This document shows, piece after piece, positions 1-8,629 of a stretch of 64,000 nt of DNA (the stretch's first letter is position 1; each line of letters opens with the position of its first letter). Origin of the DNA: Cupriavidus pauculus (lineage in GTDB: Bacteria > Pseudomonadota > Gammaproteobacteria > Burkholderiales > Burkholderiaceae); NCBI RefSeq assembly GCF_002858765.1, contig NZ_PJRP01000001.1, positions 188,414-252,413 on the forward strand, written 5' to 3'. The position numbers and the translations under genes were made by a program. Below the pieces are notes generated by a model that was not told where the DNA came from, searched no databases, and saw only the letters and a program-made list of their open reading frames with translations.

Positions 1-321
1 GCCGGCGCCCACCAGGCCGCCCGTACGGCCGCCCATGGCGTTGCCGGCTGCGGTACCGGCGCCGCCGCCCAGGGCGCCGCCAATGATGGCGCCCGTGCGC
101 TCGCGGCGATTCGAGGTCAGCGCACCGCCGGCGCCACCGCCGACTGCGCCGCCGATGATCGACCCGGTGCTACCGCCCAGTGCACCACCAACAGCGGCAC
201 CTGCCACGCCACCCAGGCCACCGCCGAGCGCGTTGTTCAGATCACCTCCTGCAAACGCCGGCAGCGTAGCCGCCGAGAGGGCAAGAGCCAGAGTCAGGTT
301 GCGGAGAGGATGGCGAGACAT
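1..321 (-). CDS. Glycine-zipper envelope protein (3' end missing)
   Basis: This is a secreted or outer-membrane-associated small protein of unknown role. The first 24 residues form a signal peptide (basic start, hydrophobic core, cleavage after PAFA). The mature part is almost wholly glycine and alanine with GxxxG spacing (GGALGG, IIGGAVGGGAGG, IIGGALGGGAG), the pattern of glycine-zipper proteins that pack as transmembrane helices. An RNRRER-like polar break (SNRRERTG) separates two zipper blocks. The ATG at 321 is preceded by an AAGGAAA ribosome site. The gene runs off the left edge, so its C-terminus is unseen. A plus-strand reading of the same bases is proline-rich and is taken as a shadow. 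Confidence 0.7.
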   Translation of the reverse strand, partial: MSRHPLRNLTLALALSAATLPAFAGGDLNNALGGGLGGVAGAAVGGALGGSTGSIIGGAVGGGAGGALTSNRRERTGAIIGGALGGGAGTAAGNAMGGRTGGLVGAG

Positions 322-504
322 CGTATTTTCCTTATGTGGTGTGTATCTGGAACCGGAGTGTAGAGAAGCAGCCCTACCCTTGCTGTAACCAGTTGTGAGG
401 TGCTGTAACCCGCTGCAGAAACGGTATCGAACCGTTAAAAAGCGATGCTCCGGCGCAACAGCGCGCAATGATACGTCACAAAGTCACGGCGGGGACCGGG
501 CATG

Positions 505-530
505 AAAAAGCGGCCTCGCAGGGCCGCTTT
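505..530 (-). terminator. Intrinsic terminator after cstA-ybdD
   Basis: The nine-base arms AAAGCGGCC (507-515) and GGCCGCTTT (522-530) enclose a six-base loop. Read on the minus strand, the hairpin is followed by a run of five T. It lies about 35 bases past the ybdD stop codon, so it should end the cstA-ybdD transcript. Confidence 0.75.
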
Positions 531-563
531 CCGTTGATACCGGCTGACCGGCCAGCGCCGCCG

Positions 564-758
564 TCAGCAGCACTTGCCCTGCCCGCCCCCGTACCGGGCC
601 TCCTGGCGTTCGCGGAAGAATTCCTCGTACGTCATGGGCGCGCGGTCCGGATGGGTACTTTCCATATGGGCCACGTAGGTCTGGTAGTCGGGCAGGCCCA
701 CCATCAGCCGCAGCGACTGGCCCAGGTAACGTCCCATGGTTCCGATCTGATCCAGCAT
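564..758 (-). CDS. ybdD: YbdD/YjiX family small protein
   Basis: This is a 64-residue cytosolic protein of the YbdD/YjiX (DUF466) family, which is nearly always encoded directly after CstA-type peptide/pyruvate transporters. It shows the family core: an N-terminal LGQSLRLMVGLPDYQTYVAH stretch, the MTYEEFFRERQEARYG motif, and a cysteine-rich end (GGGQGKCC). The ATG at 758 has an AAGGAG site a few bases upstream. It starts 16 bases after the cstA stop, so the two genes form one transcription unit ending at the hairpin at 505-530. Its molecular role is not established; a helper function for the transporter is inferred from the constant pairing. Confidence 0.85.
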   Translation of the reverse strand: MLDQIGTMGRYLGQSLRLMVGLPDYQTYVAHMESTHPDRAPMTYEEFFRERQEARYGGGQGKCC

Positions 759-774
759 GGGTGGCTCCTTCCGG

Positions 775-2850
775 TCAGTGCGAGGCGGCCGATGCCTGGG
801 CAGGCAGCGGCTCGAACGGCGTTTCGCTGTCGGTGCGCTTGCCCTGGTTGCGGGCCGCCATGGCGGTCTTGAAGCCGTAGAAGACAATCGACAGCACCAC
901 GAACATGAACAGCGCGCACAGGCCGGCGTCCAGGTAGTCGTTGAAGACGATGCGGTGCATCTGTTCCATCGTCTTGGCCGGCGCCAGCACCTTGCCTTCG
1001 GCAATCGCGGCGCTGAACTTCGACGCATGCGTCAGGAAGCTCACCTTCGGGTCGGCGTCGAACAGCTTCTGCCAGCCGGCGGTCAGCGTGCAGATCAGCA
1101 GCCAGCAGGTGGGCAGCAGCGTCACCCAGGCGTACTGGCCGCGCTTCATCTTCACCAGCACGCAGGTGCCCAGCACCAGCGCCACGGCAGCCAGCATCTG
1201 GTTCGAGATACCGAACAGCGGCCACAGCGTGTTGATGCCACCCAGCGGATCGACCACGCCCTGGTACAGGAAGTAGCCCCAGGCCGCCACGGTCAGCGCG
1301 GTGGCGATCAGGTTGGCCGGCAGCGATTCGGTACGCTTCAGCGACGGCACGAAGCTGCCCAGCAGGTCTTGCAGCATGAAGCGGCCGGCACGGGTACCGG
1401 CGTCAACCGCGGTCAGGATGAACAGTGCCTCGAACAGGATCGCGAAGTGGTACCAGAACGCCATCATGGCCTGACCACCCACCACCTGGTGCAGGATGTG
1501 CGCGATACCCACGGCCAGCGTCGGCGCGCCACCGGCACGCGAGATGATCGTATTTTCGCCAACATCCTTGGCGGTCTGGATCAGCACGTCCGGCGTGATC
1601 ACGAAGCCCCAGGACGACACAGCCTGGGCCACGGCTTCCGGCGTGGTGCCGATCACGGCCGCCGGGCTGTTCATCGCGAAGTACACACCAGGCTCGATCA
1701 CCGACGCGGCCACCAGGGCCATGATGGCGACGAACGACTCGGCCAGCATGGCGCCATAGCCGATGAAGCGCGCGTGCGATTCATTTTCCAGCAGCTTCGG
1801 CGTGGTGCCCGACGAGATCAGCGCGTGGAAACCCGACACCGCGCCGCAGGCGATGGTGATGAAGAGGAACGGGAACAGGTTGCCCGACCACACCGGGCCA
1901 CCGCCCTGCGCGAACTGCGTGAAGGCCGGCATCTTCAACTCCGGCGCCACGATCAGGATGCCGATGGCCAGCGCGATGATGGTGCCGATCTTCAGGAACG
2001 TCGACAGGTAGTCGCGCGGCGCCAGCAGCAGCCACACGGGCAGCACGGCGGCGATGAAGCCGTAGATGATCAGCATCCACGTCAGCGCCTTGCCGTCGTA
2101 CGTGAACAGCGGCGCCAGCGCGGCGCTCTCATGCACGTACTGGCCGCCGATGATGGCCAGCATCAGCAGCACGAAGCCGATTACCGACACCTCGCCGATA
2201 CGGCCCGGGCGGATGTAGCGCGTGTAGATGCCCATGAAGACGGCGATGGGGATGGTCACCGCCACGGTGAAGGTGCCCCACGGCGAGCCCGCCAGCGCCT
2301 TGACCACGATCAGCGCCAGCACCGCCAGGATGATGATCATGATCATGAAGCAGCCGAACAGTGCGATCAGGCCGGGCACGGTGCCCATTTCGGACTTCAC
2401 CAGGTCGCCCAGCGAACGGCCGTCGCGGCGCGTGGAGATGAACAGGATCATGAAATCCTGCACCGCACCGGCAAACACCACGCCGGCCAGAATCCACAGC
2501 ATGCCGGGCATGTAGCCCATTTGCGCGGCCAGCACGGGGCCCACCAGCGGCCCGGCGCCTGCAATGGCGGCGAAGTGGTGGCCGAACAGCACCGCCTTGT
2601 TGGTCGGCACGTAATCCAGGCCGTCGTTGTGGCGCCACGCGGGCGTCATGCGTTTGGGGTCGAGCTGCATCACCTTGTCGGCGATGAAGCGGCTGTAGTA
2701 GCGGTAGGCGATCAGGTAGATGCAGAGCGCGGCAACCACGATCCACAGTGCGCTGACGGCTTCACCGCGCGACAGCGCGACAGTGGCGAAGGCAAACGCG
2801 CCGAGCACGGCGACGGCCAGCCACAACAGGTGTTGTCCGATGCGATTCAT
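775..2850 (-). CDS. cstA: Carbon starvation protein CstA, peptide/pyruvate transporter
   Basis: This is an inner-membrane transporter of 691 residues in the CstA/BtsT family, which imports peptides and/or pyruvate when carbon is scarce. The family signature is clear: DYVPTNKAVLFGHHFAAIAGAGPLVGPVLAAQMGY in the first fifth (only partly quoted elsewhere), GAVQDFMILFISTRRDGRSL, and VSGFHALISSGTTPK in the middle, with some 15 hydrophobic helices. The start at 2850 is chosen because MNRIGQHLLW begins the family homology and GGAGACC lies just upstream; the open frame continues upstream without homology. ybdD follows. A sensor kinase/regulator pair is divergently encoded 383 bases away and is a likely controller. 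Confidence 0.93.
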   Translation of the reverse strand: MNRIGQHLLWLAVAVLGAFAFATVALSRGEAVSALWIVVAALCIYLIAYRYYSRFIADKVMQLDPKRMTPAWRHNDGLDYVPTNKAVLFGHHFAAIAGAGPLVGPVLAAQMGYMPGMLWILAGVVFAGAVQDFMILFISTRRDGRSLGDLVKSEMGTVPGLIALFGCFMIMIIILAVLALIVVKALAGSPWGTFTVAVTIPIAVFMGIYTRYIRPGRIGEVSVIGFVLLMLAIIGGQYVHESAALAPLFTYDGKALTWMLIIYGFIAAVLPVWLLLAPRDYLSTFLKIGTIIALAIGILIVAPELKMPAFTQFAQGGGPVWSGNLFPFLFITIACGAVSGFHALISSGTTPKLLENESHARFIGYGAMLAESFVAIMALVAASVIEPGVYFAMNSPAAVIGTTPEAVAQAVSSWGFVITPDVLIQTAKDVGENTIISRAGGAPTLAVGIAHILHQVVGGQAMMAFWYHFAILFEALFILTAVDAGTRAGRFMLQDLLGSFVPSLKRTESLPANLIATALTVAAWGYFLYQGVVDPLGGINTLWPLFGISNQMLAAVALVLGTCVLVKMKRGQYAWVTLLPTCWLLICTLTAGWQKLFDADPKVSFLTHASKFSAAIAEGKVLAPAKTMEQMHRIVFNDYLDAGLCALFMFVVLSIVFYGFKTAMAARNQGKRTDSETPFEPLPAQASAASH

Positions 2851-3150
2851 GTTGAAGGGTCTCCTCAGACCGGCTGAAAGAACCTGCGGCGACAGGGAGC
2901 CCGGGCAGCGGGGGCGGTGCCGGATGGCGCCACCGACAATCGCGCGGAAAGGGAGTCTCCTGGATGTCTGCGGCGTCCGGTCTGTTTCTCGTCTGGACCC
3001 GGATCTTGTCGTGCAGGCAGACAGTGCTCTCAGGGGGCGGTATCGCCTGGGCCAGAGAGCACCTGCTGCGTCGGATTTGCGCAGCGGGCGGGCCCGGGCG
3101 CGTATCCGGCGTGTAGTATTGACACCCGCCCATGGCGGCACAAGCGCGAA

Positions 3151-3173
3151 ACTACGCAACACCCGTGCGTAGT
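3151..3173. promoter_or_regulatory. Inverted repeat in the cstA / sensor-kinase intergenic region
   Basis: ACTACGCA (3151-3158) and TGCGTAGT (3166-3173) are perfect eight-base arms separated by seven bases. The site is in the 383-base gap between divergent cstA (start 2850) and the kinase gene (start 3234). A TTGACA hexamer lies just upstream at 3119-3124. NarL-type regulators bind short inverted repeats, so this is a candidate target of the neighbouring regulator. The rest of the gap holds no gene that I can support. Confidence 0.4.
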
Positions 3174-3233
3174 AGTACGTAGGCCGACGAGATCAAGCGG
3201 CCTTCCCGGCATCGGTGTTTACCCCCGGCTCAG

Positions 3234-4616
3234 ATGAAACTCCGCCAAAAGATACTTTTGCTGGCCGTGGCGCCACTGGCCGTCGCGATGCTGGGCATTG
3301 CGCTGGCCGTGCGCTACCAGGCCACCGCGCTGGTGCGTCACGAACGCGCGCTGGTGGAAGCCGCCTACCTGCAAAGCAAGGAAGCCGAGCTGCGCCACTA
3401 CGTGGACCTGGCCCAGAGTGCCATCGCGCCGATGGTGCAGTCGGGCCGCACCGACGACGCCACGCGCCAGGCCGCCATGGAGGCCCTGGCCCGGCTCGAC
3501 TACGGCCCCGACGGCTACTTCTTCCTGTATGACCTGCAAGGTCGGAATCTGATGCATCCGCGCCAGCCGGAACTGGTAGGCCAGGACCTGTGGCTGATGC
3601 GTGATCCGCAAGGCGCGCTGACGATCCAGAAACTGGTGGCCGCTGCCAAGGCGGGCGGTGGCTCGGTGCGCTACATGTGGCAGAAGCCGTCGTCGAAACA
3701 GACCGTGCCCAAGCTGGGCTACGTGGTGGCCGTGCCCGGCTGGAGCTGGATGCTGGGTACCGGCATCTACCTGGACGATGTCGAACAGACGCTGCGGCAG
3801 CTTGACGCGCGCGCCGAGACCGATATCCGCGAGACCATGGCCTGGATCGGCGTGATCGCCGCCGTCAGCATCCTGCTGGTGGCTGCCAGCGGGCTCGCGC
3901 TCAATATCAGCGAACATCGCGAGGCCGACGCCAAGCTGCGCCAACTGGCGCAGCGCGTGGTGCAGTCGCAGGAGGAAGAGCGTGCGCGGTTGTCGCGCGA
4001 ACTGCACGACGGCATTGGCCAGCTGCTGGTATCGGTCAAGCTGGTGCTGGAAGCCGCCACCAACCGCATCCGCCTGGCGCCATCCGAAAGCGCGTCGGTG
4101 GCGCCCATCCTGGGCATGGCGCTGAACCGGCTCGATTCCGCTTTCAATGAAGTACGACGCGTGGCGCGCAACCTGCGGCCCGCCCTGCTCGACGATCTGG
4201 GTTTGTACGCCGCGCTGCAGCACCTGGCGCGCGAGATGCAGTCCGGCAGCACGCTGCAGGTTGGGGTCACCCAGAGCGGGAAGCCCCGGGAACTGGCCGA
4301 CGAACAGGCTACGGCGCTGTTCCGCATCGCGCAGGAAGCGCTGACCAACGTCGAACGCCACGCGCATGCCTCGCGCGTGGATGTCGAACTCGAATTTTCT
4401 CCATCGGCAACCCGCCTGACGGTGCGCGACAACGGCACCGGCTTCGACGTGGCCCGCATGCAGCACGACCCGCAGCGCGGTATCGGCCTGCGTAACCTGC
4501 GCGAGCGCATGGCGGCGCTGGGCGGCCAGTTCGACATCGTGTCGATGCCGTCGGGCACGCGGCTCGTGGCAATGCTGCCGGTGGTCACTCCCCCTTCCGA
4601 TATTCCGCTGTCTTGA
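3234..4616 (+). CDS. Cache-domain sensor histidine kinase (NarX/DegS class)
   Basis: This is a 460-residue membrane sensor kinase. A first transmembrane helix (about residues 5-27) and a second (about 200-222) flank a periplasmic single-Cache domain with the typical DGYFFLYDLQGRNLMHP and WMLGTGIYLDDV segments; such domains bind small organic acids. The cytosolic part is of the HisKA_3 class: the phospho-acceptor histidine is in RLSRELHDGIGQ, and the ATPase domain shows EALTNVERHAHA and DNGTGFD. The gene ends where the regulator begins, so the two are translationally close. The pair is divergent from cstA, which suggests sensing of pyruvate or a related carboxylate and control of the transporter; this is inference. 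Confidence 0.88.
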   Translation: MKLRQKILLLAVAPLAVAMLGIALAVRYQATALVRHERALVEAAYLQSKEAELRHYVDLAQSAIAPMVQSGRTDDATRQAAMEALARLDYGPDGYFFLYDLQGRNLMHPRQPELVGQDLWLMRDPQGALTIQKLVAAAKAGGGSVRYMWQKPSSKQTVPKLGYVVAVPGWSWMLGTGIYLDDVEQTLRQLDARAETDIRETMAWIGVIAAVSILLVAASGLALNISEHREADAKLRQLAQRVVQSQEEERARLSRELHDGIGQLLVSVKLVLEAATNRIRLAPSESASVAPILGMALNRLDSAFNEVRRVARNLRPALLDDLGLYAALQHLAREMQSGSTLQVGVTQSGKPRELADEQATALFRIAQEALTNVERHAHASRVDVELEFSPSATRLTVRDNGTGFDVARMQHDPQRGIGLRNLRERMAALGGQFDIVSMPSGTRLVAMLPVVTPPSDIPLS

Positions 4617-4621
4617 CCCCT

Positions 4622-5311
4622 ATGACCGTTGCGCACGACGACGATCCCGTCATTCCTCCCTCCAACGCCCCAGCCAGGGTGCTGCTGATCGACGACCACG
4701 CACTGGTGCGCGACGGCATGCGCATGCACCTGACGCTGCAGCCCAGCCTGGAGGTGGTGGGCGAAGCCGACGATGGCGAAGCCGCGCTGGCTTGGCTGGC
4801 CGGCGCCGGGCCGGCCAACCTGCCCGAGCTGGTGATCACCGACATCGGCATGCGCGGCATGGGTGGCATCGCGTTGGCCGGGGCGCTGCACGATGTGTAC
4901 CCCGAAGTGGCCGTGCTGATCGTGTCGATGCACGACAACCTGGAATACGTGCGCCAGGCCATGCGGGCAGGCGCCCGCGGCTACGTGCTCAAGGACGCGC
5001 CGGCCGACGAGTTGATGGCCGCCATCCAAGCCGTGCTGGCCGGACGGGTGTTCTACAGCGCGCGCATCGCTCGCGGCATGGCCGAGCACGCGATCAGCCC
5101 GCTCGACGCCCTGACGCCGCGCGAACGCGACATCCTCCACGGCATCGGCCGCGGCCAGTCCAACAAGGACATCGCGGCGCGCCTGGGCGTATCGGTGCGC
5201 ACCGTGGAAACCCACCGCCTCAACCTGAAGCGGAAGCTCGGCATCGAAGGCCGCGCGGAACTGGTGAAGTACGCGGTCCAGCAGCTTGGGATCGAGAGCG
5301 ATCCGGCTTAG
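4622..5311 (+). CDS. NarL/FixJ-family response regulator
   Basis: This is a 229-residue two-component regulator. The receiver domain (about residues 17-135) has the acidic pair in LLIDDHALVRDGM, the phospho-acceptor aspartate in VITDIGMRGMGG and the conserved lysine in YVLKDAPADE. The C-terminal LuxR-type helix-turn-helix reads LTPRERDILHGIGRGQSN then DIAARLGVSVRTVETHR. It partners the kinase just upstream. The start is uncertain: an ATG at 4622 is used, but a TTG at 4613 overlapping the kinase stop codon is in frame and would add three residues; neither has a good ribosome site. Likely targets are cstA and its own operon. Confidence 0.88.
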   Translation: MTVAHDDDPVIPPSNAPARVLLIDDHALVRDGMRMHLTLQPSLEVVGEADDGEAALAWLAGAGPANLPELVITDIGMRGMGGIALAGALHDVYPEVAVLIVSMHDNLEYVRQAMRAGARGYVLKDAPADELMAAIQAVLAGRVFYSARIARGMAEHAISPLDALTPRERDILHGIGRGQSNKDIAARLGVSVRTVETHRLNLKRKLGIEGRAELVKYAVQQLGIESDPA

Positions 5312-5455
5312 TTTGCACAGCGGGGGCTCCCTTGCGCCCCCAGCCGCCTTGCGCTGAAGCAGGGCGATATCACTTCAAGAATCGTCTTAACCCCAATCGA
5401 CCGGGTACTGCGTAACGTCGCGGGATGCTGACGTGCGTTGCGCTTTCGCGGTGCC

Positions 5456-5484
5456 TTTGCTCGCATCGTGATCTGTTATACAAT
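5456..5484 (+). promoter_or_regulatory. Promoter of the toxin-antitoxin pair
   Basis: A weak -35 (TTTGCT, 5456-5461) and a good -10 (TACAAT, 5479-5484) are spaced by 17 bases. The predicted start of transcription is near 5491, only about ten bases before the toxin ATG, so the leader would be very short. Confidence 0.45.
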
Positions 5485-5501
5485 CAACATTGATCTGATA
5501 A
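5476..5501. promoter_or_regulatory. 26-base operator of the toxin-antitoxin pair
   Basis: The site has the two-fold form TTAT-N3-ATCAA-N2-TTGAT-N3-ATAA. It covers the -10 element and the predicted transcription start and ends at the base before the toxin ATG. A protein bound here would block the promoter, as expected for autoregulation by the antitoxin or the toxin-antitoxin complex. Confidence 0.55.
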
Positions 5502-5834
5502 ATGATCGCGACACCCAACTACAAACGGCCTTTCCGGGACTTCGTCAAAAAAGCGGGCAGACCGCTTCAGAAGGTCATCGAAGACGAGGTGGAACTAGTT
5601 TGCGATGCGCCAGCGACCGGCGAACCGAAGGCGGGCGACCTGGCTGGCATCCGGGTACACAAATTCCGATTTCACCGGCAGGAATACCTGATGGCCTATC
5701 GGGGGCCGTCGCCTGAACAGGCCGCTGAAGGGATCGATATTGAACTCGTCATGATTGACTTCTATCAGGTGGGGCCACACGAGAACTTCTATGACCTTTT
5801 GAAGAGGTATCTCAGAGCAGAGAGGAACGCATGA
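5502..5834 (+). CDS. RelE/ParE-superfamily toxin of a type II toxin-antitoxin pair
   Basis: This is a 110-residue basic protein with the layout of RelE/ParE toxins: an N-terminal helical pair rich in lysine and arginine (YKRPFRDFVKKAGRPLQKVI), followed by a strand series (GIRVHKFRFHRQEYLMAYR) and a C-terminal FYDLLKRYLRAE helix. Such toxins usually cleave ribosome-associated mRNA or target gyrase; which applies here cannot be seen. It starts at the ATG right after the operator at 5476-5501 and lacks a clear ribosome site. The gene overlaps the next one by four bases (ATGA at 5831), so the two are co-translated. The toxin-first order resembles HigBA-type modules. Confidence 0.75.
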   Translation: MIATPNYKRPFRDFVKKAGRPLQKVIEDEVELVCDAPATGEPKAGDLAGIRVHKFRFHRQEYLMAYRGPSPEQAAEGIDIELVMIDFYQVGPHENFYDLLKRYLRAERNA

Positions 5835-6151
5835 AGACCATGACCGCACAAGCCCTGTTCAACGACCTGCGCCAGCTGCCGGCAGTCGAACGCGAAGCCT
5901 TTTTCCTGCTGGTGGGGCAGCAGGCTTTCCGCAACGAGAATTTCAGCCACGACGAAGTGTTTGGCGACCTGGCTGACGCCGAATTCACCGCCAGCGAAGC
6001 CGCCGAGTATCTTGAAGTCTCGATGGCCACGTTTCGGCGCTTCGTCCGTGATGGAAAGCTGACGCCGCACGCCGAGGTCGGGCGTAGCCAGCTGTTTGCC
6101 GTTGCGGCCCTGAAGGCGTTCAAGCGCCAGCGCAAGGCAATCAAGGGCTGA
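5831..6151 (+). CDS. Helix-turn-helix (excisionase-type) antitoxin
   Basis: This is a 106-residue protein. The N-terminal half (ALFNDLRQLPAVEREAFFLL) is helical and could wrap the toxin. The C-terminal half is a MerR/excisionase-like helix-turn-helix (FTASEAAEYLEVSMATFRR, then DGKLTPHAEVGRSQLF). It overlaps the toxin gene by four bases and is followed by a terminator hairpin at 6190. The combination of a DNA-binding domain with a preceding RelE-like gene makes an antitoxin and autorepressor the best reading. It is not a phage excisionase: there are no phage genes or attachment sites nearby. Confidence 0.7.
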   Translation: MKTMTAQALFNDLRQLPAVEREAFFLLVGQQAFRNENFSHDEVFGDLADAEFTASEAAEYLEVSMATFRRFVRDGKLTPHAEVGRSQLFAVAALKAFKRQRKAIKG

Positions 6152-6183
6152 CCCGGGTCTGCGCCCCAGGCACCCCGACAAAC

Positions 6184-6215
6184 AAAAAAGCCGACCGGCG
6201 ATGCCGGTCGGCTTT
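6184..6215. terminator. Bidirectional terminator between antitoxin gene and pckG
   Basis: GCCGACCGGC (6190-6199) and GCCGGTCGGC (6203-6212) form a ten-base perfect stem with loop GAT. A run of six A precedes it and TTT follows, so it can serve the plus-strand toxin-antitoxin operon and the minus-strand pckG gene. Confidence 0.8.
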
Positions 6216-6241
6216 CGATGCAGCCTGTGCAGCCGGGGCGA

Positions 6242-8095
6242 TCAGCCCAGGCGCTTGGCCAGGGCCAACTTGGTTTCCACCAGGGCCTGCGGCAGGTTGT
6301 GCTTGAGCTGGGTGAACAGTTCGTCGTGCAGGGCCAGTTCCTTCTGCCAGGCGTCCTGGTCGATCGACGTGACCAGGTCGAACTGCGCGGCCGTGAACGG
6401 CAGGCCGTCCCAGTTCAGGTCGGCGTAACGCGGCGACGTGCCGAACACGTGGTCCACGCCCTGGCCGCTGCCTTCCACGCGGTCGATCATCCACGACAGC
6501 ACGCGCATGTTTTCACCGAAGCCCGGCCACACGAAGTTGCCGTCCGCGTCCTTGCGGAACCAGTTCACGCAGTAGAACTTCGGCAGCTTGGCGCCAGCGG
6601 CTTCCAGCTTCTTGCCCAGCGCGAGCCAGTGGCCGAAGTAGTCGCTCATGTTGTAGCCGCAGAACGGCAGCATCGCGAACGGGTCGCGGCGCACCACGCC
6701 TTGCTGGCCGGCGGCGGCAGCGGTGGTCTCCGAACCCATCGTGGCGGCCATGTACACGCCTTCGGTCCAGTTGCGGGCTTCGGTCACCAGCGGCACCGTC
6801 GTGCTGCGGCGGCCGCCGAAGATGAATGCATCGATGGCCACGCCAGCCGGGTTGTCCCAGTTGTCGTCGATCGACGGGCACTGCGACGCCGGCGCCGTGA
6901 AGCGCGCGTTCGGGTGGGCGGCCTTGGCGCCGGTTTCCTTGGCGATGGCCGGCGTCCAGTCCTTGCCCTGCCAGTCGATCAGGTGCGCCGGGGCTTCGCG
7001 GGTCATGCCTTCCCACCACACGTCGCCGTCATCGGTCAGCGCGACGTTGGTGAAGATGACGTTTTCCTTCAGGGTCGCCATCGCGTTGTAGTTGGTCTTC
7101 TCGCTCGTGCCCGGGGCCACGCCGAAGTAGCCAGCTTCAGGGTTGATCGCGTACAGGCGGCCGTCCTGGCCCGGCTTGATCCAGGCGATATCGTCGCCGA
7201 TCGTGGTGATCTTCCAGCCATCGAAGCCCGTCGGCGGGATCAGCATGGCGAAGTTGGTCTTGCCGCAGGCCGACGGGAACGCGGCGGCCACGTGGTATTT
7301 CTTGCCCTCGGGCGAGGTCACGCCCAGGATCAGCATGTGCTCGGCCAGCCAGCCTTCGTCACGGCCCATTGTCGAGGCGATGCGCAGTGCAAAGCACTTC
7401 TTGCCCAGCAGCGCGTTGCCGCCGTAGCCCGAGCCGAACGACCAGATCTCGCGCGATTCCGGGAAATGGACGATGTACTTGGTCGGGTTGCACGGCCAGG
7501 CCACGTCCTTTTCGCCGGCCACCAGCGGCTTGCCCACGGTGTGGACGCACGGCACGAACTCGCCGTCGGTGCCCAGCACGTCATACACGGCGCGGCCCAT
7601 GCGGGTCATGATGCGCATGTTCACGGCCACGTACGGGGAGTCGGACAGCTCCACGCCAATGTGGGCGATCGGCGAACCCAGCGGGCCCATCGAGAACGGC
7701 ACCACGTACAGGGTGCGGCCGCGCATGCAGCCGTCGAACAGGCCGGCCAGCGTCGTGCGCATTTCGGCCGGGGCCGTCCAGTTGTTGGTCGGGCCTGCGT
7801 CTTCCTTCTTCTCGGAGCAGATGAAGGTGCGGTCTTCCACGCGTGCCACGTCGGACGGGTCGGACAGGGCCAGGAACGAGTTCTTGCGCTTGGCCGGGTT
7901 CAGGCGGCGCATGGTGCCCGCGGCCACCATCTGTTCGCACAGGCGGTCGTATTCTTCCTGCGAGCCGTCGCACCAGTAGATCTGGTCAGGCTTGGTGAGA
8001 GAGGCAATTTCTGCAACCCAGGCGACCAGTTTCTGGTTCTTTACCCAGGTCGGCACGTTCAGTGCCGGGGTGCCTTGCATGGTGGGGTGGTTCAT
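6242..8095 (-). CDS. pckG: Phosphoenolpyruvate carboxykinase (GTP)
   Basis: This cytosolic enzyme converts oxaloacetate plus GTP to phosphoenolpyruvate and CO2, the entry step of gluconeogenesis. At 617 residues it has the usual length of the GTP-dependent class. It shows the class-specific P-loop [13 protein letters not shown] with the reactive cysteine (about residue 285), the kinase-2 motif [10 protein letters not shown], the substrate site [18 protein letters not shown], and [20 protein letters not shown] near the end. The start at 8095 is chosen for MNHPTMQG with GGAG upstream. It is transcribed alone; the nearby cstA system also serves growth on C3 and C4 carbon sources. Confidence 0.97.
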   Translation of the reverse strand: MNHPTMQGTPALNVPTWVKNQKLVAWVAEIASLTKPDQIYWCDGSQEEYDRLCEQMVAAGTMRRLNPAKRKNSFLALSDPSDVARVEDRTFICSEKKEDAGPTNNWTAPAEMRTTLAGLFDGCMRGRTLYVVPFSMGPLGSPIAHIGVELSDSPYVAVNMRIMTRMGRAVYDVLGTDGEFVPCVHTVGKPLVAGEKDVAWPCNPTKYIVHFPESREIWSFGSGYGGNALLGKKCFALRIASTMGRDEGWLAEHMLILGVTSPEGKKYHVAAAFPSACGKTNFAMLIPPTGFDGWKITTIGDDIAWIKPGQDGRLYAINPEAGYFGVAPGTSEKTNYNAMATLKENVIFTNVALTDDGDVWWEGMTREAPAHLIDWQGKDWTPAIAKETGAKAAHPNARFTAPASQCPSIDDNWDNPAGVAIDAFIFGGRRSTTVPLVTEARNWTEGVYMAATMGSETTAAAAGQQGVVRRDPFAMLPFCGYNMSDYFGHWLALGKKLEAAGAKLPKFYCVNWFRKDADGNFVWPGFGENMRVLSWMIDRVEGSGQGVDHVFGTSPRYADLNWDGLPFTAAQFDLVTSIDQDAWQKELALHDELFTQLKHNLPQALVETKLALAKRLG

Positions 8096-8629
8096 CTGAC
8101 TGCTCCAAAGCAAAAGGGAAACCGTGTCATGTCCGATCTGGGCGTTGCCGGGTCTTTCGGGGAAAGGCGGACGTCGGCGCGGCACGCCCGCGTTGGGCAT
8201 GGCGCACTCGCTGGATGACCGTCACATCCCGTTACAACTCGGCGACGACCGAATCCGCGCAAATGGTCGCGGGGGTCCCTGCGGCTGCGCTACAGTTGCG
8301 CTTCGCCCGCTTTTGGCGGGTGGCAGGGTCCGGTCGGGCATTGTCCGGCGGCGAACAGGGGGCGGGAGCTTGGCTCGACCGCACTGTTGCCCGCACTGTT
8401 GCGCCGCGGAGGCGGGCAAGAATACCACTGTACGGACACCCTGTTTTTTGCTGCGCAGCATTGTTTCCCCTGCCAGAATGCCGGAAATCCCCCGCGCACC
8501 CTTGCCGTGCGGGGCCGCCCGCCGGGACTGTCATCTGTCAATGTTGCGTCAGGGAAGTCAACAATACTGTCGGTCGCGCGCTGATTCTGTGGCCGCGCGC
8601 ACCAAGCCCCCGAGGTCAAAGAGTCACCC
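8096..8629. other. Intergenic region between pckG and the dehydrogenase gene
   Basis: These 534 bases separate two divergent genes, and I support no gene in them. Structure that can be seen: a direct repeat of GCACTGTTGC at 8381-8390 and 8393-8402 (period 12), and a 12-base palindrome TGCTGCGCAGCA at 8449-8460 preceded by six T. Both could be regulator sites; neither matches a site I know. Confidence 0.4.

Noticed and set aside
757..2877. Plus-strand open frame of 706 codons opposite cstA
   Set aside because: Composition is rich in His, Arg, Gln and Gly with no domain; cstA on the other strand is a clear family member. It is an antisense shadow of GC-rich codon use.
5324..5343. Terminator after the NarL-type regulator
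   Set aside because: GGGGGC and GCCCCC can pair, but the stem is six bases, the loop eight, and no T-run follows; too weak to list.
5831..6151. Phage excisionase and remnant of an integrated element
   Set aside because: Despite the excisionase-like fold there is no integrase, attachment site or phage gene, and the gene overlaps a RelE/ParE-like toxin gene.
6218..8218. Plus-strand open frame of 666 codons opposite pckG
   Set aside because: Same Arg/His/Val-rich shadow pattern; pckG has all catalytic motifs on the minus strand.
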